DNA of 64,000 bases from CAVTPU01 sp963736695 (GTDB lineage: Bacteria; Actinomycetota; Actinomycetes; Mycobacteriales; Micromonosporaceae). The DNA lies in NCBI GenBank assembly GCA_963736695.1, contig CAVTPU010000004.1, positions 3,038,001 through 3,102,000 of the forward strand, written 5' to 3'. Position 1 is the first letter of the stretch, and every line of letters starts with the position of its first letter. The position numbers were made by a program, and so were the translations under genes. Shown here one piece after another: positions 39,476 through 47,304 of this stretch. The notes beneath the pieces were generated by a model, which saw only the letters and a program-made list of their open reading frames with translations, ran no database searches and was not told where the DNA came from.

Positions 39476-40892
39476 ACCCGCCCAGTCCCGATCCGTCGGA
39501 TCGGAACTCGCGCGACCCACACCGGTGACGCCCGTGCGTCGAACCCGCGCACCCCGTTCGACGGCGACCAACGGCGCACGGGCCGCGAACGGGTCGCGGT
39601 CCCCAGTCCGATTCGCCCCAACCCAGTTGGCGGTCGTCGCGCCTGTGGCCGACAACCCCGCCGAGGTCGTCATCGCGACGCCGGGGCCCGACGCCGTGAC
39701 GGCCCCGCCGTCGACGTCGCCGAGGAAGACCACGCCGAGAAAGGTCGCTGCGCGGAAGGCCGCTCCCGCGAAAGCGGCACCGGTGAAAGTGGCGCCCGCC
39801 GCACCGGTCGCGAAGAAGGCGCCAGCGAAGAAGGCGCCAGCGAGGAAATCCGCGGCCACGCAGGCCGTCGCGAGCACTCCGGCGAAGAAATCCCCGGCGA
39901 AAAAAGCCCCGACAAAGAGAGCTCCGGCGACGAAGGCTCCCGCCGCGACGAAGGCTCCTGCCACGAAGCGGGCGCCAACGGCGAAAGCGGCCGCGACGGC
40001 GACTGCGGTGAAGGCCACCAAAGCAGCCCCAGCGCGTCGCAAGACCCGTCAGCCCGATGCCTGGGACGAGCGGGTCGCGGATGTTCTGGGATTCCTCCGT
40101 CGCAGATTGACCGGACGTTACGAGGTTGACGAGTTCGGGTTCGATCCGGAGTTGACCGAGCGCCTTGTCCATCCCGCGTTGCGGCTGCTCTATCGGCGCT
40201 ATTTCCGGGTTGAGGCCAGCGGTGTGGAGAATCTGCCGACCAACGGGTCGGCTCTCATCGTCGCGAACCATTCCGGCACGGTGCCGATGGATGCCCTGAT
40301 GTTGAGCATGGCGGTGCACGACGAGACTTCCACGCGTCGGCATCTGCGCCTGCTCGGCGCGGATCTCGTCTTTCGCATCCCGGTGTTGTCGGAGCTGGCT
40401 CGCAAAGGCGGCACGACGTTGGCCTGCAATCCCGACGCCGAACGATTGATGCGTACGGGCGAGATTGTCGGCGTCTTTCCCGAAGGCTTCAAGGGAATCG
40501 GCAAGCCTTATCGGGACCGCTATCGGTTGCAGCGTTTTGGCCGAGGCGGTTTCGTGTCGGCGGCGCTGCGCACGGGAACCCCGATCGTGCCAGTGTCGAT
40601 CGTCGGCGCGGAGGAGATCTATCCGATTGTCGCCGACGTCCGGTCGGTCGCCCGGATTCTCGGTCTGCCTTACCTTCCCGTCACTCCGCTGTTTCCGTGG
40701 TTTGGTCCGCTGGGCATGATTCCTCTGCCCAGCAAGTGGCTCATCGAGTTCGGCGAGCCCATCGAGACGGAGTCTTACGTCGGTGAGGCCGACGATCCAC
40801 TGGTCGTGTTCAACATGGCCGATCAGGTGCGGGAGACGATCCAGCAGACCCTGCACACCTTGTTGGAGCGGCGACCCGACCCGTTCGCCTAG
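39468..40892 (+). CDS. Lysophospholipid acyltransferase-like protein with histone-like Lys/Ala/Pro tail (Rv0502-like)
   Basis: A 474-residue protein. Residues about 85-195 form a Lys/Ala/Pro-rich repeat region (KKAPAKKAPARK, KKSPAKKAPTKRAP), like histone H1 tails and HbhA-type tails. The C-terminal PlsC-like domain follows: VANHSGTVPMD (H268 and D275, spaced H-x6-D rather than H-x4-D), then GVFPEGFKG near 336 and VPVSIVGAEE. Rv0502 has the same domain with a shorter lead. It may acylate a lipid at the membrane face. The basic tail could bind acidic lipid or DNA. ATG overlaps the epimerase end. Confidence 0.85.
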   Translation: MTEPAQSRSVGSELARPTPVTPVRRTRAPRSTATNGARAANGSRSPVRFAPTQLAVVAPVADNPAEVVIATPGPDAVTAPPSTSPRKTTPRKVAARKAAPAKAAPVKVAPAAPVAKKAPAKKAPARKSAATQAVASTPAKKSPAKKAPTKRAPATKAPAATKAPATKRAPTAKAAATATAVKATKAAPARRKTRQPDAWDERVADVLGFLRRRLTGRYEVDEFGFDPELTERLVHPALRLLYRRYFRVEASGVENLPTNGSALIVANHSGTVPMDALMLSMAVHDETSTRRHLRLLGADLVFRIPVLSELARKGGTTLACNPDAERLMRTGEIVGVFPEGFKGIGKPYRDRYRLQRFGRGGFVSAALRTGTPIVPVSIVGAEEIYPIVADVRSVARILGLPYLPVTPLFPWFGPLGMIPLPSKWLIEFGEPIETESYVGEADDPLVVFNMADQVRETIQQTLHTLLERRPDPFA

Positions 40893-40988
40893 TCGGCAGC
40901 ATCACCACGGCTCGTTCACGGCACCAGAGGACCGCGTACACGGTGGTTCGAAACCGTCTCATCAGCGGCGGCGACCCATCTCGGTGCG

Positions 40989-41930
40989 CTAACGCACGTT
41001 GCGACGGACGGGGCGGGCGCCTTCGAGGGACCCGTGGCGGCGCAACGCGCGAAACGCGCCACGGCGGTTGAGCGCGACCGCCGCCGCCACGGCCCCGGCG
41101 ACCACTCCAGCGCCCAGTGCGGTCGGCACCGCGACCTTGGCCGCCTTGCGCCCAGTGCGGAAATCCCGGATCTCCCAGCCGCGCTGCCGGGCGGCGTTAC
41201 GCAGTGCCGAGTCGGGGTTGACCGCGACGGCTCGGCCGACGGCCGAGAGCATCGGCAGATCGTTGACCGAGTCGCTGTAGGCGGCGCATCGACTCAGGTC
41301 GAGTCCTTGGGCGTCGGCGAGCGCGCGAATCGCGGCCACCTTGGCAGGCCCGTGCATGAGGTCGCCCACCAGACGTCCGGTGTAGATGCCGTCGCGCACC
41401 TCTGCCACCGTGCCGATGGCACCGGTCAGGCCGAGCCGCCGGGCGATGACTTCGCCGAGTTCGGCCGGCGCGGCGGTGACCAGCCAGACCCGCTGTCCAG
41501 CGTCGAGATGTATCCGAGCCAGGGCGAGTGTCCCCGACCAGATGCGTTCGGCCATTAACTCGTCGAAGATCTCTTCGCTGAGTTGGCGTAGTTCATCGAC
41601 GGAACGACCCTCAACAAACGCGAGTGCCGTCTGCCGAGCCTCGGACATGTGCCCGCCGTCCTCCTGTGCGAGCATGCGGAACCGAAGTTGGCGGGCACCG
41701 AACCGCAGCAGGTCGCCGGTCGTGAAGTATTTTCGCGCAGCGAGGCCTCGCGCCAGATAGTAGATCGACGCGCCTTGCATCATCGTGTTGTCGACGTCGA
41801 AAAAACCCGCGCCAGTCAGGTCTGCGGGAGTCGCCAGCGCTTCTTCCACTTCCGGGGCGGCCTCGCCAGTCGCCATCGGCGCGTTGTCGACCGCCGCCGG
41901 ACGGTCTTTGCGTCGAACTTTCCGGTTCAC
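40989..41930 (-). CDS. HAD-superfamily IB phosphatase (SerB1-like)
   Basis: A 313-residue HAD-IB hydrolase. Motif I is FFDVDNTMMQGAS near residue 43 (D-x-D-x-T), motif II is LVTAAPAELG, and the later acidic motif is AAYSDSVNDLPML. A hydrophobic C-terminal stretch (about 272-293) with a basic end suggests membrane attachment. It matches Rv0505c, annotated SerB1; whether phosphoserine is the substrate is uncertain. The GTG start has GGAGG upstream. It is 121 bases from the RsbN-like gene. Confidence 0.9.
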   Translation of the reverse strand: MNRKVRRKDRPAAVDNAPMATGEAAPEVEEALATPADLTGAGFFDVDNTMMQGASIYYLARGLAARKYFTTGDLLRFGARQLRFRMLAQEDGGHMSEARQTALAFVEGRSVDELRQLSEEIFDELMAERIWSGTLALARIHLDAGQRVWLVTAAPAELGEVIARRLGLTGAIGTVAEVRDGIYTGRLVGDLMHGPAKVAAIRALADAQGLDLSRCAAYSDSVNDLPMLSAVGRAVAVNPDSALRNAARQRGWEIRDFRTGRKAAKVAVPTALGAGVVAGAVAAAVALNRRGAFRALRRHGSLEGARPVRRNVR

Positions 41931-42051
41931 CCACGCCTCCTGCGGTCTTGTTCGTCCTCGTTCTCATGGGAAGAGTAGCGATGTTTGACCGTCGCGCTAG
42001 TGGGTCCGGCGTGGCTTCTCGCTGGTCACGCCGTCCGACGATGGCGCTGGC

Positions 42052-42429
42052 TCAGCACCCCATAAGAGAGACGACCCCAGAGATGACGCCGACGCCGCCG
42101 AAGACCACGAAAAGCACGGCAGCCCGCATCCAGCCGCCGCGTCGGTCCCGTTGGCCCCGTTTGTCGGCGCGTTCGTGGTGCTGGCGACCGGAGGGGGTCG
42201 GTTGTCGAGGGAGGTCACGCGGCGCCGCCGCGAGCAAAACCGCGCGTAGATCGTCTCGGAACACCGGGTCGGCGTCGGGAGCTGCCGCGGCGAGCATTGT
42301 GATTCGGTTGGCGAGGCCGACAAGCGGAAAGAGATCGTGATCGGGAGGCTCAGCGGACCGATCGGGCTGTTGATCAAGTGTGGCGGCGAAACGTTCGTAG
42401 TGTCGGCGGTCAAACCTCGGCATGACCAT
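42052..42429 (-). CDS. Short RsbN-like protein, candidate anti-sigma factor for BldN
   Basis: A 125-residue protein. The N-terminal ~75 residues (RRHYERFAATLDQ, LVGLANRITMLAAAAPDADPVF then RDDLRAVLLAAA) resemble the sigma-binding domain of Streptomyces RsbN, the anti-sigma factor of BldN. A basic linker precedes one C-terminal membrane helix (about 102-122), after which only a few residues remain. Streptomyces RsbN has a long extracellular part, absent here. It sits just downstream of bldN, 160 bases apart. The start ATG has GGGAGGAG upstream. I rate the family link as probable. Confidence 0.7.
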   Translation of the reverse strand: MVMPRFDRRHYERFAATLDQQPDRSAEPPDHDLFPLVGLANRITMLAAAAPDADPVFRDDLRAVLLAAAPRDLPRQPTPSGRQHHERADKRGQRDRRGGWMRAAVLFVVFGGVGVISGVVSLMGC

Positions 42430-42590
42430 CGTGGCTCCTCCCCTCGACGCCGGCCTCCATGCGGCGCCAGCTGGTATCTGTCGCTAACGGGTGACCGTCG
42501 CCGGGGTGACGCGGCCTGCGGCGCCGACGGGAAGGATGTGATAGATATCACTCGACATGAATGCTGCGGGGAGCGTCGACGCCACGCTCC

Positions 42591-43517
42591 TCACACCCGG
42601 AAATCCGGTGGGAGCAATCGGTGCAGCGCTCGGACCGCGCGATACTGCAGAGCCTTGATGGCGCCTTCGTTCTTGCCCATGACCTGTGCGGTCTCGGCCA
42701 CCGAGAAACCATGAAGGAATCGTAAGACGATGCACTCCTGCTGCTCAGGGTTGAGCTGCTTGACCGCGGTCAACAGAGTGACGTTGGTGATGTGGTCAAC
42801 GACCGCGGCTTCGGGACTGCCCTCGGGCCCCCGGTCGGCCTGATCGGCGTCGAGCACATCGCCGGTGGCCACCTCCAGTCGATAGCGACCCGACTTGAAG
42901 TGGTCGGCCACGAGGTTGCGCGCGATGGTCACGAGCCACGCGCCGAGGTCACGTCCCTGCCACGTGAAGCTGCTGATGCGTCGCAGCGCCCGCAGAAATG
43001 TGTCCGAGGTGAGGTCTTCGGCGAGCGGTCGGTTGCCGACCCGGAAATAGATGAACCGAAAAACCGTGTCGAAATAGCGGTCATAGATGAGCCCGAAGGC
43101 CGCCGTCTCGCCGGCCTGGGCTCGTTCCACGAGGGCCCACACCTCGGCGGCGGCATCGCCAGGGGCGGGTCGGTTGGGTGCCGGAGCCGATGGTTCCGCA
43201 GTGACCGTCACCGTTGCGACGCCCGGCTCGGGGGGTGCGGCGGTGGTTGGTGCAGACGCTGCGACAGTCCGGGCGGACCCGCCTGAACCCTGCGTCGGAA
43301 CGATGCGCAGGTCGGTTCGGGTGGGTCTGGTGCTCTCGCCCGCACAATCGGATCGGCCAGCGACGTCTGCGCGGAGGCTCTCTGGCGCCATCCGATCAGC
43401 GGCCTGTCGCGGTGAAGCGAGTGGGCGTACGTCAGCTCCTGATTCGACGGTGGGCTCGGTGACCAGATCGGGCTGGCCTGCGTCCAGGAGTTCGACAGTT
43501 GGCATATAGCGGGGCAC
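42591..43517 (-). CDS. bldN: ECF-type sigma factor, BldN family, with a long N-terminal extension
   Basis: A 308-residue sigma-70 family factor. Region 2 lies at about 135-200 (AFGLIYDRYFDTVFRFIYFRVG and SSFTWQGRDLGAWLVTIARN). The LVADHFKSGRYRLEVATGDVLD stretch is a near match of Streptomyces BldN. Region 4 ends at about 300 (ECIVLRFLHGFSVAETAQVMG followed by KNEGAIK). Residues 1-120 are Thr/Pro/Ala-rich and fill the place of the pro-sequence in Streptomyces BldN. It would drive genes for aerial growth or spore chaplin/rodlin-type coats. GTG start with GAGGAG upstream. Confidence 0.9.
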   Translation of the reverse strand: MPRYMPTVELLDAGQPDLVTEPTVESGADVRPLASPRQAADRMAPESLRADVAGRSDCAGESTRPTRTDLRIVPTQGSGGSARTVAASAPTTAAPPEPGVATVTVTAEPSAPAPNRPAPGDAAAEVWALVERAQAGETAAFGLIYDRYFDTVFRFIYFRVGNRPLAEDLTSDTFLRALRRISSFTWQGRDLGAWLVTIARNLVADHFKSGRYRLEVATGDVLDADQADRGPEGSPEAAVVDHITNVTLLTAVKQLNPEQQECIVLRFLHGFSVAETAQVMGKNEGAIKALQYRAVRALHRLLPPDFRV

Positions 43518-43722
43518 TACGGTCTCCTCGGCAAGAGGGGTTCAAGACGACCCAAATCGGATTAGTCGACCTCGTGAGCATAAAGGGCGGTTTTTCTCTA
43601 CAGGCAAGACTTGGCTGAGTCAGGTGGGAAGTATTTGCCGAGATGGCATTCGAGGGCCGGACATGCTGTGCGAGTGGGCGGGCGCTCCCGCTGGGGCTCA
43701 ACCTGTGCAAGACTGTGGGGCC

Positions 43723-45327
43723 GTGCCGGACGACATTCACAACCTCGCTGACGCGGTGCGCCGATCGGCCACCCGTCACCCCTCCGCGCCGGCGCTCATC
43801 GCCGACGAGGCCACCATCACGTGGGCCGAGCTAAACGCCCGAGTCGACGCCATCGCGGCAGGACTGCGCGCACTTGGCCTCACCAACTCAGGCGGCGCCC
43901 CAGCCCGGGTCGCGATCGCGTTGCCCAACATCCCCGAGTTCGCCGACGCCTATTTCGGCGTCCTGCGGGCGGGATTCGTCGCGGTCGCGATCAACCCCGC
44001 CTACACGGCGCGAGAAGTGCGCCATCAACTCGACGACTCGCAGGCCGAGGTGCTCATCGCCACCCCGGCCGTGCACGAGGCGCTCGCGGACGTTCAGCCA
44101 CTTCCCGCCCTTCGGCGTCGTTTCTCGGTTCTCCGCCCCGACGCGTTCACACCTGCGGCCGGAACCCAGCCGTTCGCCACGCTCGCGTCTCTCAGCGGGC
44201 CAGTCGAATCCACGACAGGTGGCCCCGATCTCGCGGTGTTGATCTACACCTCGGGCACCTCGGGCTTGCCCAAGGGCGCGATGCTCACGCATCAGGCGTT
44301 GATCGCCAACCACGTGCAGCTCGCTCAGGCCGATCCTCCGGTCATCACCAGCGCCGACACGGTGCTGCTGGGTCTGCCGCTGTTTCACGCCTTCGGCCTC
44401 AACGCCGGGCTCGGCGCGGTTGCCTGGCACGGCGCGTGCGGTGTGCTCGCGGAACGGTTCGACCCCGACGAGAGTCTCGAACTGATTGCCCGACACCAAG
44501 TCACCGTGATCGCCGCGGTTCCGCAGATCTTCGCAGCCTGGGGGCGGTTGCCGGATCCCGGTCCCCGGCTGGCGTCGGTGCGGATCGCGGTCAGTGGCGC
44601 TGCGCCGCTCGGGGCCGAAACGGCTCGCCGGGTCCGCGAACTGACCGGTCATCAGGTCTATGAGGGTTATGGACTCACCGAAACCGCGCCTGTGCTCACC
44701 ACCAACCTCGTCAGTCCGGTGCCGAAAGCTGGGTCGGTGGGCCGACCGATTCCCGGCGTCGAGATCAAACTCGTCGCGGCGGACGGCGCCGATGTCGCTC
44801 ACGTCACGGCGGCCGGACTCGTGGCGGATGCTTCCGTCGACGAAGACGAGGAGTGGGACGGTCTTCCCGGCACGGACCCGGGACAGGTGGTGGCCCGCGG
44901 GGCGAACCTCTTCTCCGGCTATTGGCCGGATGGCGCCGATGGGCCAGACGCCGACGGGTGGTGGGCGACGGGCGACGTCGCCTACGCCGATCACGACGGC
45001 GATCTGTTCCTCGTCGATCGGCTGGGTGAACTCATCTTGGTGAGTGGTTTCAACGTCTATCCACATGAGATCGAGATCGTGCTCAGCGCGTTCTCCGGCG
45101 TGCAGGAGGCTGCGGCGGTCGGCATTGATCATCCGCTGACTGGCCAAGCGGTGAAGGCGTTCGTGGTGATTGCGGAGGGCGCCCAGGTGTCGGCCGCGGA
45201 TCTCACCGCGCACTGCGAGCGCAACTTGGCGCGATTCAAGTGCCCACGGGAGATCGAATTCGTCGAGCACATGCCGCACACCGCAACCGGCAAGGTGCGG
45301 AAAACCTCGTTGCGTAACCCGATCTGA
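43723..45327 (+). CDS. AMP-dependent synthetase, fatty-acyl-CoA ligase type
   Basis: A 534-residue ANL-superfamily ligase. The AMP-binding loop is LIYTSGTSGLPKGAMLTH near residue 170. Then GYGLTETAPVLTTN and the hinge WATGDVAYADHDGDLFLVDRLGELILVSG are visible, and the C-terminal catalytic Lys is in PHTATGKVRKTSLR. It activates a carboxylic acid, probably a fatty acid, to acyl-CoA. The GTG at 43723 starts the family sequence; the longer frame upstream is not family-like. An AAGACT box lies 8 bases upstream. Confidence 0.92.
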   Translation: MPDDIHNLADAVRRSATRHPSAPALIADEATITWAELNARVDAIAAGLRALGLTNSGGAPARVAIALPNIPEFADAYFGVLRAGFVAVAINPAYTAREVRHQLDDSQAEVLIATPAVHEALADVQPLPALRRRFSVLRPDAFTPAAGTQPFATLASLSGPVESTTGGPDLAVLIYTSGTSGLPKGAMLTHQALIANHVQLAQADPPVITSADTVLLGLPLFHAFGLNAGLGAVAWHGACGVLAERFDPDESLELIARHQVTVIAAVPQIFAAWGRLPDPGPRLASVRIAVSGAAPLGAETARRVRELTGHQVYEGYGLTETAPVLTTNLVSPVPKAGSVGRPIPGVEIKLVAADGADVAHVTAAGLVADASVDEDEEWDGLPGTDPGQVVARGANLFSGYWPDGADGPDADGWWATGDVAYADHDGDLFLVDRLGELILVSGFNVYPHEIEIVLSAFSGVQEAAAVGIDHPLTGQAVKAFVVIAEGAQVSAADLTAHCERNLARFKCPREIEFVEHMPHTATGKVRKTSLRNPI

Positions 45328-45346
45328 CCGTCACCCCCGGACTTTC

Positions 45347-45413
45347 CGCGCGATCATGAAGCTAGTTGTCATGATCAACCACTCGAACTGGAGACTAGCT
45401 TCATGATCGCGCG
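45347..45413. repeat. 20-bp inverted repeat overlapping the glutaredoxin start codon
   Basis: Left arm CGCGCGATCATGAAGCTAGT (45347-45366) and its exact reverse complement at 45394-45413, with a 27-base loop. The ATG at 45403 lies in the right arm. The stem would hide the start codon, or end the acyl-CoA ligase transcript 20 bases after its stop. It could also be a REP-type dispersed element. Confidence 0.85.
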
Positions 45414-45666
45414 AGAGGGGGAGGTTCGGCTGACTCTGTTCAGCCGAACCGGCTGTCACCTGTGCGAGACGGCCCGTGCGGACATGGCCCGGGTGGCCGA
45501 GATATCCGGCCAAGCCTGGCGGGAGATCGACGTTGATTCGGATCCCGTGCTGCAGGCTGAATATTGGGATCGAGTGCCGGTCATCCTGCTCGACGGCAAA
45601 GAACACGGTTATTGGCGGGTGGAGTCCGATCGCCTTCTTCGTGATCTTGCAGAACCGCGTGATTGA
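45403..45666 (+). CDS. Glutaredoxin-like thioredoxin-fold protein (Rv0508-like)
   Basis: An 87-residue glutaredoxin-fold protein with the active-site pair CHLC in LFSRTGCHLCETA near residue 18, then VPVILLDGKEHGYWRVESDRL. It matches Rv0508, which also precedes the HAD/hemA region. It may reduce disulfides with mycothiol or be a mycoredoxin-like carrier; this is inference. The only candidate start lies within an inverted repeat. The gene has no other in-frame ATG or GTG before the fold. Confidence 0.85.
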   Translation: MIAREGEVRLTLFSRTGCHLCETARADMARVAEISGQAWREIDVDSDPVLQAEYWDRVPVILLDGKEHGYWRVESDRLLRDLAEPRD

Positions 45667-45687
45667 GGATCCGCGGCCCGCAGGCCG

Positions 45688-45693
45688 TAGAGT
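45688..45693 (+). promoter_or_regulatory. Candidate -10 box of the HAD hydrolase gene
   Basis: TAGAGT ends exactly 6 bases before GTG 45700. Confidence 0.5.
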
Positions 45694-45699
45694 GGCCGA

Positions 45700-46335
45700 G
45701 TGACGCACCTTGTCTGGGACTGGAATGGCACCCTTCTCGATGATCTAGAGCTCGTCGTCGCGGCGACGAACGTGTCGCTCGCCACCTATGGCGGTCCGAC
45801 GGTTACTGCGGTGGAGCATCGACGCGACTTTCGGCGGCCGATCGCTGATTACTACGCTTTCGTGCTTGGTCGACCGATTTCTGACGATGAATTTGTCGAG
45901 CTCGATCGAGTGTTTCACGACACCTATCGCGAGGGGCTCAGCGCCACGAGCCTCGCCGACGGGGCCCGCGACGCGCTGTCGACGTGGGCGCATACCCAGT
46001 CGTTGCTGTCGATGTGGCATCACCGCGATCTCGTGCCCACTGTCGCCACCCACAACATCGACGAGCACCTTCTGCGAATCGACGGCCTGCGTGATGCGGT
46101 GGGCGGGGGTGGCAAGGCTCCCCATCTGCGCCGGCATTTGGCCGCGCTGGGCATTGCTGGCGAGGACTGTGTGCTGATCGGCGACTCCATCGACGACGCG
46201 GACGCGGCGGCCGAGGTGGGTGCCGGTGTTGTGCTCTACACCGGTGGTTTCACCGACGAGGCGAGGTTGCGGGCGACCGGCTTGCCGGTCGCGTCGAGCC
46301 TCGTCGAGGCGGTTCGTCTCGCCTCCGCGAGGTGA
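45700..46335 (+). CDS. HAD-family hydrolase, phosphoglycolate phosphatase-like
   Basis: A 211-residue HAD hydrolase. Motif I is VWDWNGTLLDDLEL: the second position is D-x-N instead of D-x-D, so the general acid/base is Asn and activity may be altered. The cap domain spans about 20-90; VLIGDSIDDADAA is the metal motif. Substrate unknown; the group includes phosphoglycolate phosphatase. GTG start with a TAGAGT box upstream. Confidence 0.85.
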   Translation: MTHLVWDWNGTLLDDLELVVAATNVSLATYGGPTVTAVEHRRDFRRPIADYYAFVLGRPISDDEFVELDRVFHDTYREGLSATSLADGARDALSTWAHTQSLLSMWHHRDLVPTVATHNIDEHLLRIDGLRDAVGGGGKAPHLRRHLAALGIAGEDCVLIGDSIDDADAAAEVGAGVVLYTGGFTDEARLRATGLPVASSLVEAVRLASAR

Positions 46336-46354
46336 GGACGTGCAAGATCGCGAT

Positions 46355-46372
46355 TTGTGCACCGCTTCACAA
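46355..46372. promoter_or_regulatory. Rex operator (ROP) upstream of rex-hemACDB
   Basis: TTGTGCACCGCTTCACAA, an 18-base imperfect palindrome. It matches the Streptomyces Rex operator pattern TTGTGAA-x-x-x-x-TTCACAA at nearly every conserved base. It lies about 100 bases before the rex ATG, so Rex should repress its own operon and be released when NADH/NAD+ rises. Confidence 0.85.
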
Positions 46373-46383
46373 GCGCCTACGCT
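46355..46383 (+). promoter_or_regulatory. Candidate sigma-70 promoter of rex-hemACDB overlapping the Rex operator
   Basis: TTGTGC (46355-46360), a 17-base spacer, then TACGCT (46378-46383). The operator covers the -35 and half the spacer, so Rex binding would block polymerase. It is the clearest classical -35/-10 pair in this window. Confidence 0.6.
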
Positions 46384-46470
46384 TGGACCCGGCGAGCCCC
46401 GATACCACTGCCTGCCATGCGGGCGACTGCCGGGCTGCCCGGCAGATTGAGCCCATCGGCACGGAGCACC

Positions 46471-47304
46471 ATGACCCAGCAACGCGACGGAGATAATTCC
46501 GTGATATCCGGACGGAACACCCCCGTACCGGATTTTCCGGATCTTCCGGAAGCGACGGTCGCTCGACTGCCGGAGTATCTGCGGGCGTTGCATCACCTCG
46601 CGGAAGATGGTCATGAAACCGTATCGAGTGAGGAACTCGCGAATGCGGCCGGGGTCAACTCCGCGAAGCTGCGCAAGGACCTATCGCACCTCGGATCCTA
46701 TGGAACCCGTGGTGTCGGATATGACGTCAACCTGTTGGTCAACCACATCGAGTCGGTGTTGGGCCTGACGCATCGCCGCGCGGTGGTGCTGGTCGGGGTC
46801 GGCAACCTGGGTCACGCCCTGGCTGGTTACGCCGGCTTCGCCACCCGAGGTTTCCGCATCGCCGCGCTGCTCGACGCCGATCGGTCCCGTCTCGGTGAAC
46901 GAATCAACGGGCTTCCCGTGCGGCATATCGACGACCTCGGCGCAGTGGTCCGGGAACAGCAGATCACCATCGCGGTGATCGCCACCCCGGCCGACGCCTC
47001 GCAGGACATCGCCGACCGTCTCGTGGCAGCTGGGGTCACGAGCATTCTCAACTTTGCGCCGTGCGTGCTCGCCGTGCCGGACGGCGTCGACGTTCGCAAG
47101 GTCGACCTCGCGGTCGAACTGCAGATCCTCTCGTTTCACGAGCAGCGCAAGGCCTCGGCGGGCACGCCCGGAACCCGGGCGGTCAGCGGTCCCCGCCCAC
47201 CTCATCGCACCCCTACGGTCGGCGGTGGCATTGCCAACGGCGTGGGGTCCGACATTGGCCGCCCGGCGACTCGTCGGCGAGCGGAGAGGACGGTGGCACG
47301 GTGA
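46471..47304 (+). CDS. rex: Redox-sensing transcriptional repressor Rex
   Basis: A 277-residue Rex. The N-terminal winged helix spans about 15-90 (TVSSEELANAAGVNSAKLRKDLS, read in two stretches). The Rossmann domain begins with VVLVGVGNLGHALAGY and includes GFRIAALLDADRSRLGE and VDLAVELQILSFHE. It binds NADH/NAD+ and represses respiratory and heme genes. A Rex operator and promoter lie upstream. The C-terminal ~55 residues are polar and extra. The ATG at 46471 was chosen; hemA follows by a GTGA overlap. Confidence 0.96.
   Translation: MTQQRDGDNSVISGRNTPVPDFPDLPEATVARLPEYLRALHHLAEDGHETVSSEELANAAGVNSAKLRKDLSHLGSYGTRGVGYDVNLLVNHIESVLGLTHRRAVVLVGVGNLGHALAGYAGFATRGFRIAALLDADRSRLGERINGLPVRHIDDLGAVVREQQITIAVIATPADASQDIADRLVAAGVTSILNFAPCVLAVPDGVDVRKVDLAVELQILSFHEQRKASAGTPGTRAVSGPRPPHRTPTVGGGIANGVGSDIGRPATRRRAERTVAR

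Noticed and set aside
38201..40042. 613-codon Ala/Val/Phe-rich frame on the minus strand
   Set aside because: Its hydrophobic runs are the mirror of the Lys/Ala/Pro tail on the plus strand; the plus-strand genes have clear families.
40921..40988. Terminator between the acyltransferase and the HAD phosphatase
   Set aside because: Only a 5-bp stem could be drawn; not better than chance in GC-rich DNA.
43888..45279. 463-codon frame on the minus strand
   Set aside because: Antisense to the acyl-CoA ligase, which has all its motifs.
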